From contig NC_087381.1 of the NCBI RefSeq assembly GCF_963675165.1, positions 4,527,378-4,591,377 on the forward strand: DNA of 64,000 bases. Reading direction: 5' to 3'. The notes beneath the pieces were generated by a model. It searched no databases. It had not been told where the DNA came from and worked only from the letters and a program-made list of their open reading frames with translations. Both the position numbers and the translations under genes were made by a program. This document shows positions 26,601-42,097 of this stretch, in pieces. Source of the stretch: Halichondria panicea (taxonomy: Eukaryota > Porifera > Demospongiae > Suberitida > Halichondriidae). The first letter of the stretch is position 1. Each line of letters begins with the position of its first letter.

Positions 26601-26746
26601 ACCAATTATGTAAAGTATGCTCTTATCATGCCATGCACTTATATATAATTAATTGTACAGATGTGAGATTGTCGATGCTTCTACCTACTGTTGAGTTTGA
26701 CACCTTGTTTTTAAAACTGAAATATCTCTGCTCAATGTTGGGTTAA
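20620..26746 (+). CDS. Secreted alliinase / TAA1-TAR family PLP enzyme
   Basis: A fold-type I PLP enzyme related to plant alliin lyase (C-S lyase on cysteine sulfoxides) and tryptophan aminotransferases. Exons: 20620-20747, 20972-21157, 21467-21557, 22338-22439, 22986-23143, 23201-23341, 23890-24047, 24900-25160, 26661-26746; 436 aa, all phases fit. Residues 1-18 (MKLLLVVLSLLLGAAQCS) form a signal peptide. Residues 31-70 are an EGF-alliinase type Cys cluster (C31, C44, C52, C55, C61, C70). The catalytic part has AQAPYYPGY, N226-P-S-G229, D245 and Y248 in MDMVYYWPMYTEI, the Schiff-base lysine K271 in SSSKHGGLAGTRFGWG with R279, SYAW-like GGYAWIMC, and R411 in YVRLSM for the substrate carboxylate. 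These match garlic alliinase motifs (APFYPVF, SPNNPEG, YDMVYYWPHYTPI, SKFTGHSGSRFGW, RYVRLSL). Its substrate cannot be read from sequence. Confidence 0.92.
21784..22209. mobile_element. MITE in alliinase intron 3
   Basis: The left end TACCGTATATACTTGATCAG and the right end CTGATCGAGCATGTACGGTA are inverted with a few mismatches. Inside, 'gcggctactaaatgtttcat' occurs twice (about 21814 and 22117) as subterminal repeats. Confidence 0.65.
22466..22819. mobile_element. MITE in alliinase intron 4
   Basis: The 32-bp ends 22466-22497 and 22788-22819 are inverted (core TTACTATTATARACGGGTA) with two mismatches. The interior is AT-rich and non-coding. Confidence 0.75.
23356..23716. mobile_element. MITE in alliinase intron 6
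   Basis: TTCTATCGAGATTACGCCCA at 23356-23375 is exactly inverted at 23697-23716. Non-coding interior. Confidence 0.75.
25386..25481 (+). repeat. 48-bp tandem duplication
   Basis: Two copies of a unit starting 'tgctctaagaaataattatg' in the last intron of the alliinase gene, apparently identical. Confidence 0.85.
25773..26285. mobile_element. TIR element (TIR CATAGNTTGAAGAGTTAGAG)
   Basis: About 30 bp at the left end ('catagtttgaagagttagag...ggga') is inverted at 26254-26285. A related element with 'gaatggataggaaac' ends occurs at 41373-41928. It sits in alliinase intron 8. An outer inverted pair, 'gaaacactccgcg' (25505) and 'cgcggagtgtttc' (26532), brackets it. Confidence 0.65.
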
Positions 26747-27231
26747 TTTTGATACTATTTTTTAACGTGCAATAACTATATAGATCGTATTATTTATTAT
26801 AATTATACAATGTCCATTGTATTACATGACTGTATAATACTATTATAGTTACTACTGCACTAGCTACCGTGTAGCGGGTACTTTTCGTTGATGCAAATTT
26901 TTGTCTAATTATATGAACTGTCCAATTAAATATTTTCGTACGATGCTCTACATACAAAAATAACCTGCTGTAGAAGATGAGTATTTTTGTTATGTTTGCC
27001 TCTAGAATGATGTTTATCAATAATAATAATAGTAGTGCGTATTATACCACATCATACATGTAAGAGATGTTTACGTATCAAACAAAATGATAGTCAAAAT
27101 ACATTATAGCACACACAATCTTATCTTACACAGGGTGCACTGTCCCACTTTAATTGTCAATGCAATGTAATGGAGGCTTTAAGATAATGGTCACAAACAT
27201 AAACAATTAAAACACAGTAAATAAGACCCAA
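26747..27231. other. Convergent intergenic region between alliinase and Rab genes
   Basis: 485 bp holding the 3' ends of both genes. AT-rich; I see no further gene or repeat that I can name. Confidence 0.4.
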
Positions 27232-31593
<4,362 letters not shown>

Positions 31594-31851
31594 TATGGTC
31601 AGCTCTAGCTCTCCCTCTCCCTCTCGTTCGCAAATTAAGCTCCCGTTTTTATGAATAGTGACTGCACAGCTAGCTAGCTATTTGCTAGCTGAGATTTGCT
31701 GAACTAGCTAAAAGGCCGTGGGGAAAGGTCTGACAAAAAAGTGGGTGGGGCTCATTCACCTTTTAGAAGGGCGCGTATTAATAAGAACACTCTTGGGTTG
31801 TAGCTAACAGCTAGCCTGCACTGCACTGCACTGTACTGGCTGAGCCTGATC
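31594..31851. promoter_or_regulatory. Putative bidirectional promoter, Rab / SKIC8
   Basis: Only 258 bp separate the two start codons, which point away from each other. The segment has a CT-rich stretch beside the Rab start ('ctctccctctccctctc'), a GC/CACCC-type box 'gtgggtggggct' at about 31740-31752, and a 'ctgcactgcactgcactg' run just before the SKIC8 ATG. No TATA box is seen. Shared use is inferred from the geometry. Confidence 0.55.
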
Positions 31852-34800
31852 ATGGTGAGAAATCTCTGCTACTAGTGGTCTAGATTGTGAGAACTTTGAG
31901 TCTGACATATCTGCATGTACAATGTCATGTAACGTCTCATAAAGGTGGCCACTCTGTTAATTAACTTAATAACTGAACTCTAAATGTACCTCCTGTATGT
32001 GGCTGCCACTCTAAATGAAAGTGCCAAGATCACATAATTTCCTCCATTATATTTTGTGCTACAATGAAATTTGAAATTCTGTTGGTGTATTAGACTTTTT
32101 ATGACAGAAGAATAGAGCTGCAGCATGTGCAGTCTTAGTTGTCATGATTCTGTACATCTACAATGTATCTTAATACTGGTTAAGTGGTGTAGCATATACC
32201 GTAATTGATGTAAATACAGTGCCATGTCAAGCATCAGCATAGTTTTTGAGGTCCTAAAAGAAGCATCTATACTGTTGCTGTAATTATTTTTTTCTGGCGC
32301 TTATAAAAAGGTTTGTTTGATGAGACATCAAGACAATCATCCTGCATCTTTGACTCCTTTACACTTTGAAAAATTGTCTGACCCATAGCTAGGCCACATT
32401 TATTTTCTCTAGCTGTAGAACATAAGCGCCAGCTGGACTGACTTACTGCTGTAACATTACAAAATAAATTATATTGTATGTAATTTTCGTCTAGCCTGTG
32501 TACAAGATAATAGATACGTAATGATCACTTTATTCCGCAGTACAATACACTAGTGAGGCAAGAACATGCTCACGAGGATGGTGTGTGGGGGTTAGCCTGG
32601 AGCAAGCACTCTCACACAGGTGTGTTAATTGACAAGATCTACATTATTTTTATACTAATTATGTGGTTGGTTTTTGGTGCCTCACACACGTGACATGTAA
32701 AGGTATAAAGGAGGTAAATCTTTCGGGAAATTACATGTAGTTCTGCAATTTGTATTAGGGCTGTATCTATATGAAAGAAGCGCCGCATTCTACGAAGTCT
32801 AAGCATCCGTAAGTAAGGGTTGTTTCGTATGTGATTATTATGCTACTGTAACAGTACCTTCAACCCCTCCCACGCTCACACAGGAGTGGAGACACTGGTG
32901 AGTGGGTCAGTTGACAGCAAGGTAAAGGCGTGGTCATGGGACACCAATTCAGACTCTCTGGTGGCCAAGTGGACGGCAGACGGCCATCAACTTGGAGTGG
33001 TGTCAGTGGCCATTGACCCTAGCGGGGAAGGTGAGGTCATCCCTTGCTACTGTATTATTGTGAGATTTGTAAGCTGCAGGTATGATGCCATTTATAATCA
33101 ATAATTACTGTGCCCTGGCATACTATACTGTACACTGTATAGAGTTTGTGATGTCACAACTTATAGTGTTAATGTACATGTACGTAGTTGCTGCCAGCAG
33201 TGGTCTGGATGGATGTATCAAACTGTGGGAGTTAGAGACTGGGAAGCTGCTGAAGAGTATCGATGGAGGACCAGGTGGGCCGGGACTATACATTTGCATC
33301 CAGTCATTTTGGCAAGGGGGAAATGGTGTGATTTACATTTACATGTAGGTGGGGGGTCATGCTCTCCCGGTAAATGATATACACTCTGAAACGTCATGAG
33401 AAAATTGTTTTAAATCAGTCTCTAAGTTCCAATGCCGCATACAGTGATTTGCCTTTATATATTAGGGTTTGTCTTAGAAGGCAGGTTTGCAACAGTGTAC
33501 ATAGTATCATGATTATGCCTCGGTGCGCATGCGCAAGCGAGGTATACAGTAGTGTGTTTGTGTGTGTGTGTCTGTGTAGACTGCTACAGCTGCTCAAGGA
33601 TGAATCAAGTGCAAGTAAGAGTTCCTATAGGCTTCTAGTCATGTTTACTTGGATTTTAATTCGTGGATTTGCTTCGTTCTCGAGTTGTCCTAATTTTGCT
33701 TAGTAATACTTGGAATGCCATTGCAGCCTTTTCAGAAGAGCACGTATCCAAACTTGTTTACCGAGTGTTGCTACTCTACTTAGTAGTTAGCTATGCACTA
33801 GAACGCTAGTCATTGGTAGCTGCAAGAGTGAGGGCTCTGCTGTGATGCAGCCATTAGACTTGAACTTTTGGCATCAATCGTTTTTAACAACAATCATGGT
33901 CGATCATTACCCACTCTTTGAGTTTGCATGCAGCAAAATTAATTAACGCAAAAATGTTCATCATGTGTATAGTATAACTTCATGTTATGTAGCTTTGGCG
34001 TCTCCACCGAGGCATCAGCACCTGCGATGCTTTCATTATATGGACTCGCATGACATGTGCCAATCCTAATATTAAGTACAGCGTATTAAAGTAGGTGTTA
34101 GAGTCATGTTTAGCATTTCACAGACTAACATTTAATACATAATTTATTATGCATGTTGAAATTTTACATGTATACCGGCTCCCTCTCACAGTATTACATA
34201 CGCAGCTTTTAATCTTCCACCCTTCATATGCAATGGCAGTTGATGTTTGGACTCTTGCCTTCTCTGCTGACTCTTGCCAGCTTGCGACTGGTAGCCATGA
34301 TGGCAAGATCAACTTGTTTAATGTGAAGGAGGGTAAGAAACAGAGTGCCCTCGACACTAGGGGCAAGTTCATCATGAGCATTGCCTATGTGAGTTGCCGG
34401 AAAGATTACTGTACACACATGATTGTAGCTTCTTCAAAAGTAATGGAAAGAAGGCTCATAATAATATGTGAATGAAATTTTTTGAGTACTGTGTAACGGG
34501 AAAACTATATGTAAACGAGTTGAATGAATTGGCAGTGACAATCCATCCTTAATTTGGCGATCCTAGGTAGAATATTCCCCATGATTATCGCCTAATCACA
34601 ACTCGTACAATACAATGTCATTATACTCTTTAGTCATTGTTTCACACAGAGTCGTAATGGCAAGTTGATCGCTTCTGGGGCCATAGATGGGATTATCAAC
34701 TTCTTCGACGTCAAAACAGAGAGACTGCTACATACTTTAGAAGGTTTGCACATCTATGATTGGATCACCTCTTTGTACAAGTGTGATGTACGTGTCTATA

Positions 34801-36589
34801 CAAAATGCTTACATGATTGGAACCTGAATAGGTGCCCTTTTGTTGTTGGCTTTGCCTGAACTTCATCTACCCGTGCATGTTCAATGTATTACACACGTAT
34901 CTTAGCAAGGTATAATAATTAAGAAAAGAAAGTTGATTGACGCAATGTGCTGTGCATGTATGCACCTCATCAAGGTTGGAAGGATTGGAACTATGAACTG
35001 TGCAATCTTCTTGACTTATATTCTAGACTAGAGAATAACAATGATGACTGGCCTGTACGTATCACACGCAAACACTGTCAGGTCACGCCATGCCCGTCCG
35101 GTCTCTGTGCTTCTCTTATGACTCCAGGCTGCTGGTCACTGCTTCTGATGACAGAGATATGAAGATATATGATGTGTAAGTCTGCTTCCTGCTATTGCTA
35201 CAGTGTATTAAGAGTGTTAATGGAAAACACAGCTAGGTTTTTGATTCACAAGTAGTTTTCCCTCCGAGTGACGACGATGATTCGATGAAGCCATGATTGC
35301 TAATGTGACACGGAATGTTCCATGACTGTATAGAACACATAATTTATGTCATCATTTTTACATGCGGTTACGTGATAACAATAATAATTTTCTTGTGTGC
35401 ATGTGCAGTGAGCATGCCATACTGGCTGGGACATTGTCTGGACACAGCTCGTGGGTTCTGAGTGTGGCATTCTCACCCGATGATAAACACTTTGTAACTG
35501 GGTTAGTTATTCGACGTACACTTGCATGTAGGCAGTATAGTTATTTACCCAGTGCGTACTATATAGTCATACAGAGAAGTACTTGTAGATTGCTTCTGAA
35601 AGTAAATCACTTAATTCCTAACACTAGCTGATCGTATCTACTTCTCTTCAGCTCCAGTGACAAAACAGTTAAAGTGTGGGACTCCAGTACCAGGCAGTGC
35701 TGCCACACCTTCAAAGAGCACGGCGACCAGGTTAACATTTTCATTTTCATGCTTGCATGCATGTAGCCTCGAATCCAGGTCACTTGCATATAATTATATA
35801 CACTGTTCGCACGCGCCAAGATTCTAGTAAATTTTCAGTAAGTAAAATTGTTGACATGAACGGATATCCACGGCTGTTTATAAAAAAAGAATGTCAATGC
35901 TAGCTAAGCCTATACTGTCACATTTCCTGTTTTCAACTAACCATGCATATATCAGGAAGTTGGAGACACTAGACAGTAATGGGTGTACTGCTGCTGATAT
36001 GGCCAGAACGTATGGGCACTATGCCTTGGCTAGCTATGGAGGCGTTTGAAGTACGGATAGAGTAGACAGCCACCACATGTGGATATTACATTGCTGTAAT
36101 TTAGTGCCTCGAGCTGTTGTCCTTTGGACCGATTCTTGCTTCCCCAAGCAAGAGAGAACAGCACTAGAAGCTATGATCACTAATGTGACACGACTGTATT
36201 TACAGAATATAAAGTATATACTAGTAGAAATTTACCATAGTATGTCGATCACTGTGTACACATGCATGCATGCATGACAATAAAAATATGTTGTTTGTTG
36301 GGTAGTGCGTAGGTTTACATGCGCAAAACAATCCATCTTTTCAAACGGCCTGGATTCGAGGCTAGCCTGCACAATGACACGATAGCCCATGTAGCCGTAG
36401 TAGCTGCGTGTTACAGCACAGATACAGGGTTTCATGCACAACACTGCACTACGTGTTGTGTCCAGTGTCCTCTATAAAGATTTGATTTTTTCACAGGTGT
36501 GGAGTGTGTGCTACAATGTCAATGGAACTAAGATAGCTTCAGTCTCAGACGATAAAGCACTGTATGTGTATGGCTGTCCTCATGAATAA
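31852..36589 (+). CDS. SKIC8: SKI complex subunit WD repeat protein SKIC8 (WDR61/SKI8)
   Basis: A seven-bladed WD40 propeller subunit of the SKI complex (3'-5' mRNA decay with the exosome) that also associates with PAF1C in animals. Exons: 31852-31854 (only the ATG), 32541-32619, 32884-33030, 33188-33274, 34240-34388, 34650-34743, 35082-35175, 35409-35501, 35652-35730, 36497-36589. The sum is 918 bp, 305 aa, identical to the length of human WDR61. Diagnostic blocks: [90 protein letters not shown]. The stop codon lies within GAATAAA (36584-36590), so a poly(A) signal overlaps the stop and the 3' UTR may be very short. Introns contain a family A MITE and a TIR element with an ankyrin-like fragment. 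Confidence 0.95.
33516..34036 (+). mobile_element. MITE family A, full-length copy
   Basis: Begins TGCCTCGGTGCGCATGCGCA and ends at 'caccgaggcatcagcacctg'. Collinear with 11741-12315 except for a short (GT)n and a few indels. In SKIC8 intron 4. Confidence 0.75.
35764..36364 (+). mobile_element. TIR element carrying an ankyrin-like coding fragment
   Basis: TAGCCTCGAATCCAGG (35764-35779) is exactly inverted at 36349-36364. Inside, an AG at 35953-35954 is followed by a frame reading [20 protein letters not shown] and on to a TGA at about 36049. This resembles the second half of an ankyrin repeat (G-T-A-D-A---GH). It lies in the last SKIC8 intron and is not part of SKIC8. Confidence 0.5.
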
Positions 36590-37300
36590 ACCGTCACGTT
36601 GTACGTATAATTACCGTATATACATGTATGTTGGAACACCAATGCAAGTTGCATGGTCAAGTGCACCCCAATTACGTAAACAAAATTAATTTGGTAGTAG
36701 TTTTTAGCATCCAGACTTATTTGTGGCCAGACATAAACATTGTTTGCATTGTACATGCTAAGTTTAAAATTACTTGGTCTCATGTCTCATGCTGTACTAC
36801 ACTGTACTCAATATAATTATAGCACCTGAAACATGCATGCAAGCATAATTATTTCATGTACGGAATTTCGATTATATATACATGTAGGCCAATGTACCTA
36901 GTTTCAATCATGCATGCTGAGAATAATTTATAAAACAGATGTCTAAAATAATGGCATCAATGTCCATTTTTGGTAAAGATCATTACATTAAGTTTTGATA
37001 TAACGACGTTTTTCATGGCAAAAAATGCTGAAGGTGAATATTATGGCTCGTTCACGTCAGTAAGATAACACTAGCTGAGAATCATGATTATATTAATGTC
37101 GTGTGTCAGTTGTGTGCTGTGCTTATGTCTACGTTAATTTCGTCTATAATAACATTTTTTGGATTTTAGGTATTGAGAATAATGGGTGAAAAAGCATAGG
37201 ATCACCAAAAAACTGGGATCCAGAAATGCTGACAGTGCAGAAAGTGAAATAAAGTGATCATTACCTAAATTTCACTATATTGTCAGAGAGCTAGCTAGAG
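36590..37300. other. Intergenic region SKIC8-TPGS2
   Basis: 711 bp, AT-rich. It must hold the TPGS2 promoter; I see no gene and no clear repeat. Confidence 0.4.
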
Positions 37301-39652
37301 ATGGACATTCCAGACCCGAAGAGTGGTGTGCTTTCTGGATTACTGGATTACCTTAGTAGGTATAGCTTGGTTATTGTATAGTCAATACCACACATAGCCT
37401 TATAATTTTGCAGCCTCCAAGTTGGAAGTGAGAGACGTCTCCCTAACGGAAGAATTGCCTGCCTCTGTGTCACAGATGCTAGCCTGGGAAGAAGTGAGGA
37501 ATTGTGTTCAGATGGGTGTCTACGTATAAACCAGAAGAAGTTGCACTCCAAAGTTTCGTATGGAGGGCTGCTAATTAATAATAGATCTATATACTTTACT
37601 ACCATGCATTTTTAAAGTTCCTGGTGTACTCGCGTAGTGTAGAGTATCTTTCATAGATCGACGTGTCACTGTTTTCATAACGATTCTCACAGACTAATGG
37701 TTGTAGTTTACCTAGTGACCTGAAAGAGTTCTATCGGACTAACAATGGACTAACACTCACTTGGAAGTACCTGTACAATGGTAAGTTTGGTAATGTACAG
37801 TGCTATTCTTGCTTAATATTTACACCGCTGATTTGTTTACTGAAGAAATCACTTTACTTTTCAAAATGTAAAAGCTTGTACACACTGCATGGTTTATAAT
37901 TGTGTCTGCATTATGTGAGCATTCAAAGACCTTAATGCAGATGTGGTTCATGATATTGGTCGATTAAATGTGAACAGTATACAAGAACTTCATTTGCTGG
38001 GAGGTCAAACTCAAACCGACATTTTTTTCTCTCAAGAAGGGAGTCTCATTTCAGCTAGACAACCCTCTCTCAATGATCTGGATACTCCATTATCGTCAGG
38101 TGGGATGATGGGAGTAAACTAGATGCCAAATGCATGTGTCTTCTACTGTAAGCTATGATAAAAGTAGGGGTACACATGGTGCACAAGGCTCATAGCCCAT
38201 TTCTGTGGCTGATGACGTCATTAAATGTTGGATATGTTCGGCATATAAGAAACTATAGGTTTGTGTATTCATACTCGGGTTCAATCGAGATCAATCGTGG
38301 TATACTGGTCGATCAAGGGTTCAAAACTTGCTCTAGCTGCTTTCCACTTCAGCGGTTTCGCTCTAAACTCTCAGTACAGGTATACTCTATAACACAAGAC
38401 TATCTGAACTACTTCTCATCCCACAGCGAGCTTACTTTAACTATGCTTTCTACACAGTGACGACCCACCACAAGAACGATCATTACAAACACAAATTTAG
38501 ATGTCAGCTTGCTGCGTCTCTACCCCTAGCGCTTCTATTTAAACTCAAAATAATTATGTAGTCTACATATCAACACAAGCTAGAGTTTCTGGACCACTTA
38601 GCAAGTTCTACACTGTCTATAGAATACACAAACCTAGCTATTTCATTTTGTTCTATAATGCATAAAATAAACATTCCCCCTACAAACAACAACCACATTA
38701 GATAGATGGAGCCCCAGTTTGAGTGGACGCTGCAAGACATTCATTTTAGACTATTGTCCATCATGTGGACATGTGTGTCTGGTCTATAATTTGGAGAATG
38801 ACGCAGGTACAGTCACATAATTATATTGTAGAGGTTATAATTATTGCGGAATAGCAGCCTTTCTGCAGCATGCGTGCATCCGATATTAAATTCGTGGGTA
38901 TAAATGTTCGCGGTACATGCTTATTCAGCGAAAACGCGAACATTTCTACCCTTGAAATACATTTCTACCTCTTCAAATTAGCACACCTGCATGTAGTATC
39001 ATAATAATGGTGTAATACATGCATGACTGTGTTCAATTGCTCACTACATGTATAGATTATAACTTATAATTATTGCTGTTTCCAAGATTGTAGGTACTGG
39101 TTGTTGGACCTCTCCCTGTGTTGGCATCCTCTCTCAACCACCTTTTCTGACTACCTGCGTTTGGCCGTTGTCCACCTTGCACTGGTGCAGTGGCCTTATG
39201 CACTCACCATCCTCGGACTAAGCCCTCAGTGGGAGGTTGGTGGATAAACTTTGAGTTTGGTGTATTGAACATAATTATACACATAGCGTTGGTTCCGAAT
39301 GTTCATTCCCAAGCGTCTCGAGATTGACTTGGAACTGTCTGCTCTGCAGACCAACAGTACCAGTATCGCTCACACTACATTGGACACGTCAAAGATTGTT
39401 ATTGTGAAACCCTCTAAAGAAAAGAAGTGAGTTATTAATTAAAATACAATTAACCTAGCGTTATTTCCCGATCAGCCTGTGAGGACGAGGCTAGTATTAT
39501 ACTTGCTATTAGGAAATCACTCAGGCACAGCTAGGGTTGCATGTGGAATATAATTATTTAGTAATTCATTACACGTTGAACCTGTACGGATATTTTGCAG
39601 GTCAAAAGTGGAGATCAGGCCCACACAGGGAGTGCAAGGACATAATAACTGA
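37301..39652 (+). CDS. TPGS2: Tubulin polyglutamylase complex subunit 2 (TPGS2)
   Basis: A SMI1/KNR4-like subunit of the TTLL1 tubulin polyglutamylase complex, acting on ciliary and neuronal microtubules in other animals. Exons: 37301-37355, 37414-37493, 37693-37780, 37941-38099, 38702-38806, 39087-39235, 39287-39426, 39601-39652; 828 bp, 275 aa, phases fit. Matches to human TPGS2: CSLPSDLKEFYRTNNGLTLTW (SMI1-type core; human CVMPEDVKNFYLMTNGFHMTW), LNVNSIQELHLL, KTFILDYCPSCGHVCLVY, YWLLDLSLCWHPLSTTFSDY, LVQWPYALTILGLSPQ, then RWFRMFIPKRLEI and a basic tail. Two acceptors are not the most obvious AG: 38700-38701 and 39085-39086 were chosen because they keep the conserved frame. Confidence 0.92.
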
Positions 39653-39673
39653 ACATACATGTAATTCGATCTA

Positions 39674-41137
39674 TTAATAATTGTATAAATTGCTGCACAT
39701 ACTGGTAATATAAATATCCAACAAATCAGAACGACCAGATAGTTTACTGTCTTCAGCACAACTCTTACATATGTCGGGACTAAAGAATGGTGCATTCCGA
39801 TAATGATACAGCAGTCCTGTGGTGGGTGCCACAGAGTTCATATTGTATCCACCCACGTAGCGTGCCACAGAGTGTATGCTAACCATGTCAACATTTTGCG
39901 GTTTTACGATAAATTTCCATCTTCCGAGGCCAACTGTTTCGGGTATTGGAAATGGTTTAGTCCGATACGTGTTTGTTACGAACTTAGGCTTTTCCACCTG
40001 TACACTAGAATTTGGGCAAGTATATTTGCCATATTGTTCTTTACCAGGGGTTGTCATCATAGCCGAGTGCTTGAACTGGAATGCTCCAACTTTGCTTGAA
40101 TCTATAGATGAAACCATATCGATAATGTTTGTGTGAGACTGGGGGACAATTACCTCGTCAATATCAGTCATAGCAAGGTACTTAACACGATGCATGTTAC
40201 GATACACACAATCCCGAATGGCCAGCAGTTCACCATAGTAACGCAAATCATAATAGGTCAACTCAGATACTGTCATATTGATGGCTTCGATGAGTCCTAG
40301 TGTTTCATACTCCTGAATAACTTGCATAACTTCGATCGAAGGATTCTCACGGTAGTACAGGGTAAACCATTTTGCACCCAAAACACGGTACCTTTCTACT
40401 GCCTCCACAATCACTTCCCTTTTCCAGCTTGCAGCCTGATAGAGTGGTGACTGAAAGCAAACCCCGAGGGGTACCTCTTTAACAAGTGGAGAGCCTGGTG
40501 TGTAATTTTCATACCTACTGTCTAGTATATCCATCCATTCAGTTCTCGGTGACTCACAGGTCGAGGAAGCTGATAGTATGACTTGAATAGGTAAGATATT
40601 AGAGTCCTCAAGCGTACAGGCAAAACGATGTGATAAACAACGTTTGCTACTATTTTCATCTGCTGCGCTAAGCTTTTCATTAAATGTTTCCTTAGTTAGG
40701 CACTTCTCACCACCATCTGGGTACTGGACAAGGCAGTAGTAGTGTGTCTCTGCTGCATGATGCTTTTGATACTGACATCCAAGAATTGCTACCATCCGTT
40801 GGCCTTGCCTGAAGTCGAAAAAAGCTGATACTATTTCCGTATTTTGACGAGTTGATACTAACACTGTTCCCTTGTATTCATGACGTAAAATCGTTGACTT
40901 GGGCTTATTATAACCACGTGTTGATGTTTTACTATCCATCGATGCAATGTTCGATCTTCTATTCTCAATTGTTAGTGAGTGTTGAAATTGGGCTTGTTCG
41001 ACTACATCTACATTTGGTGCTTCAGCAATAAATTTACTGCTGCGTTTTTCTCTATGCATCATGGACGTAAGAAAGTAGTAAGGTAGACACAGCACACTCA
41101 CAGTGAGTGCAACATACACTAGCTTTGCTCTCTTCAT
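39674..41137 (-). CDS. Glycosyltransferase family 92 (DUF23) protein, type II membrane
   Basis: A single-exon gene of 487 aa. GT92 enzymes such as worm GALT-1 are Golgi galactosyltransferases acting on N-glycan core fucose. Residues 1-5 are basic, residues 6-26 (LVYVALTVSVLCLPYYFLTSM) form a signal anchor, followed by a stem. The catalytic domain covers about 222-450: GVCFQSPLY, SWKREVIVEAVERYRVLGAKW, YDLRYYGELLAIRDCVYRNM, and the metal-binding DxD in MTDIDEV (D325, D327). The acceptor sugar cannot be predicted. Immediately upstream of the ATG the minus strand reads 'ttttcag', so a 5' UTR intron is possible. The stop lies 22 bp from the TPGS2 stop, so the 3' UTRs must overlap or be tiny. Confidence 0.88.
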   Translation of the reverse strand: MKRAKLVYVALTVSVLCLPYYFLTSMMHREKRSSKFIAEAPNVDVVEQAQFQHSLTIENRRSNIASMDSKTSTRGYNKPKSTILRHEYKGTVLVSTRQNTEIVSAFFDFRQGQRMVAILGCQYQKHHAAETHYYCLVQYPDGGEKCLTKETFNEKLSAADENSSKRCLSHRFACTLEDSNILPIQVILSASSTCESPRTEWMDILDSRYENYTPGSPLVKEVPLGVCFQSPLYQAASWKREVIVEAVERYRVLGAKWFTLYYRENPSIEVMQVIQEYETLGLIEAINMTVSELTYYDLRYYGELLAIRDCVYRNMHRVKYLAMTDIDEVIVPQSHTNIIDMVSSIDSSKVGAFQFKHSAMMTTPGKEQYGKYTCPNSSVQVEKPKFVTNTYRTKPFPIPETVGLGRWKFIVKPQNVDMVSIHSVARYVGGYNMNSVAPTTGLLYHYRNAPFFSPDICKSCAEDSKLSGRSDLLDIYITSMCSNLYNY

Positions 41138-41372
41138 CTGAAAACAATTGACGTATTATTATCACATAATTATAATAATAATAATTATGACAGGCAAAAT
41201 TATACATTATTATGTTTGGGAACCACTGCTTTGACAGGGTTTGTTCCATCTGTAATTAGGGTGTGGCATGGCTATGAATGATTTCGAAATCTTGTACGCT
41301 AGATCACCTATAGCCGGTCCGCGTCCTGTCATGAAGAAGTTCGTCTCGGGGGACCAAATAATAAAGGGCACA

Positions 41373-41928
41373 ATCATAGATAAAAGAGACGAATGGATAG
41401 GAAACACTTAGCGCCTCGAAAACTATCCGCGTTTCCCCCGGGATTCATTTGAGGCCGCCTACTGTACATGGAAAAAAATGGCCAAAAACACAAAAAAAAG
41501 AGACAAATGATTGTCTTACTGTCAGTGTGAGAACCCTGCTGCTGAACTTTTACTTTTGTTTAATACTTGAGGCTATATGACACACAGTACACTACTTATA
41601 TAGGTTGTTCTAGCTGTATTATAGGTGTTATTGGTACAAGAAACATCCTAAGTAGTGAAAGCAATGTTTCTGTATCTCTAGCTACTTCTTAGCAATCCCA
41701 AAAAAGTTTCTGTTATTTCCAAATGATACCTAGTATAAAGGGACATTAAATTGAAGTGGTAGGGAGACTTGGAAAGGTCTGAATTTTTCAAAACAGCCAT
41801 AGAAGTAGTTTTCCTGGGGGTTTGGGAGCGAAACACAGCTGTATCTTAGCTCAGTGTGTGTATTTTATATGCAGCTTATGGGATCACGTGATCCGTTTCC
41901 TATCCATTTCTCTCTTTTGTCTATGATG
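41373..41928. mobile_element. TIR element related to 25773-26285
   Basis: 'atcatagataaaagagacga...atggataggaaac' at the left is inverted as 'gtttcctatccatttctctc...tctatgat' at the right. Non-coding. Confidence 0.6.
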
Positions 41929-42097
41929 GCATGGCAGACATAAGAAAGGCTTACAATTTTCGATCGTCCTCAGTGCAGTTTAGTCAGGATCCCTAGCTGA
42001 TTAATGGTACAGTTCAGTAGATTTAAGATATTTAGTGTTCATCCACTCTGGATCCGATCCTAGGATCCTCTGCCTACTTTCTTCTACAGTGGGTGTG

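Noticed and set aside
38155-38460. 101-codon plus-strand frame inside the TPGS2 intron
   Set aside because: No family resemblance, and it lies wholly within an intron whose flanking exons join in phase.
41052-41407. Short minus-strand frames upstream of GT92
   Set aside because: No similarity or conserved motif; they lie in non-coding DNA bordering a MITE.
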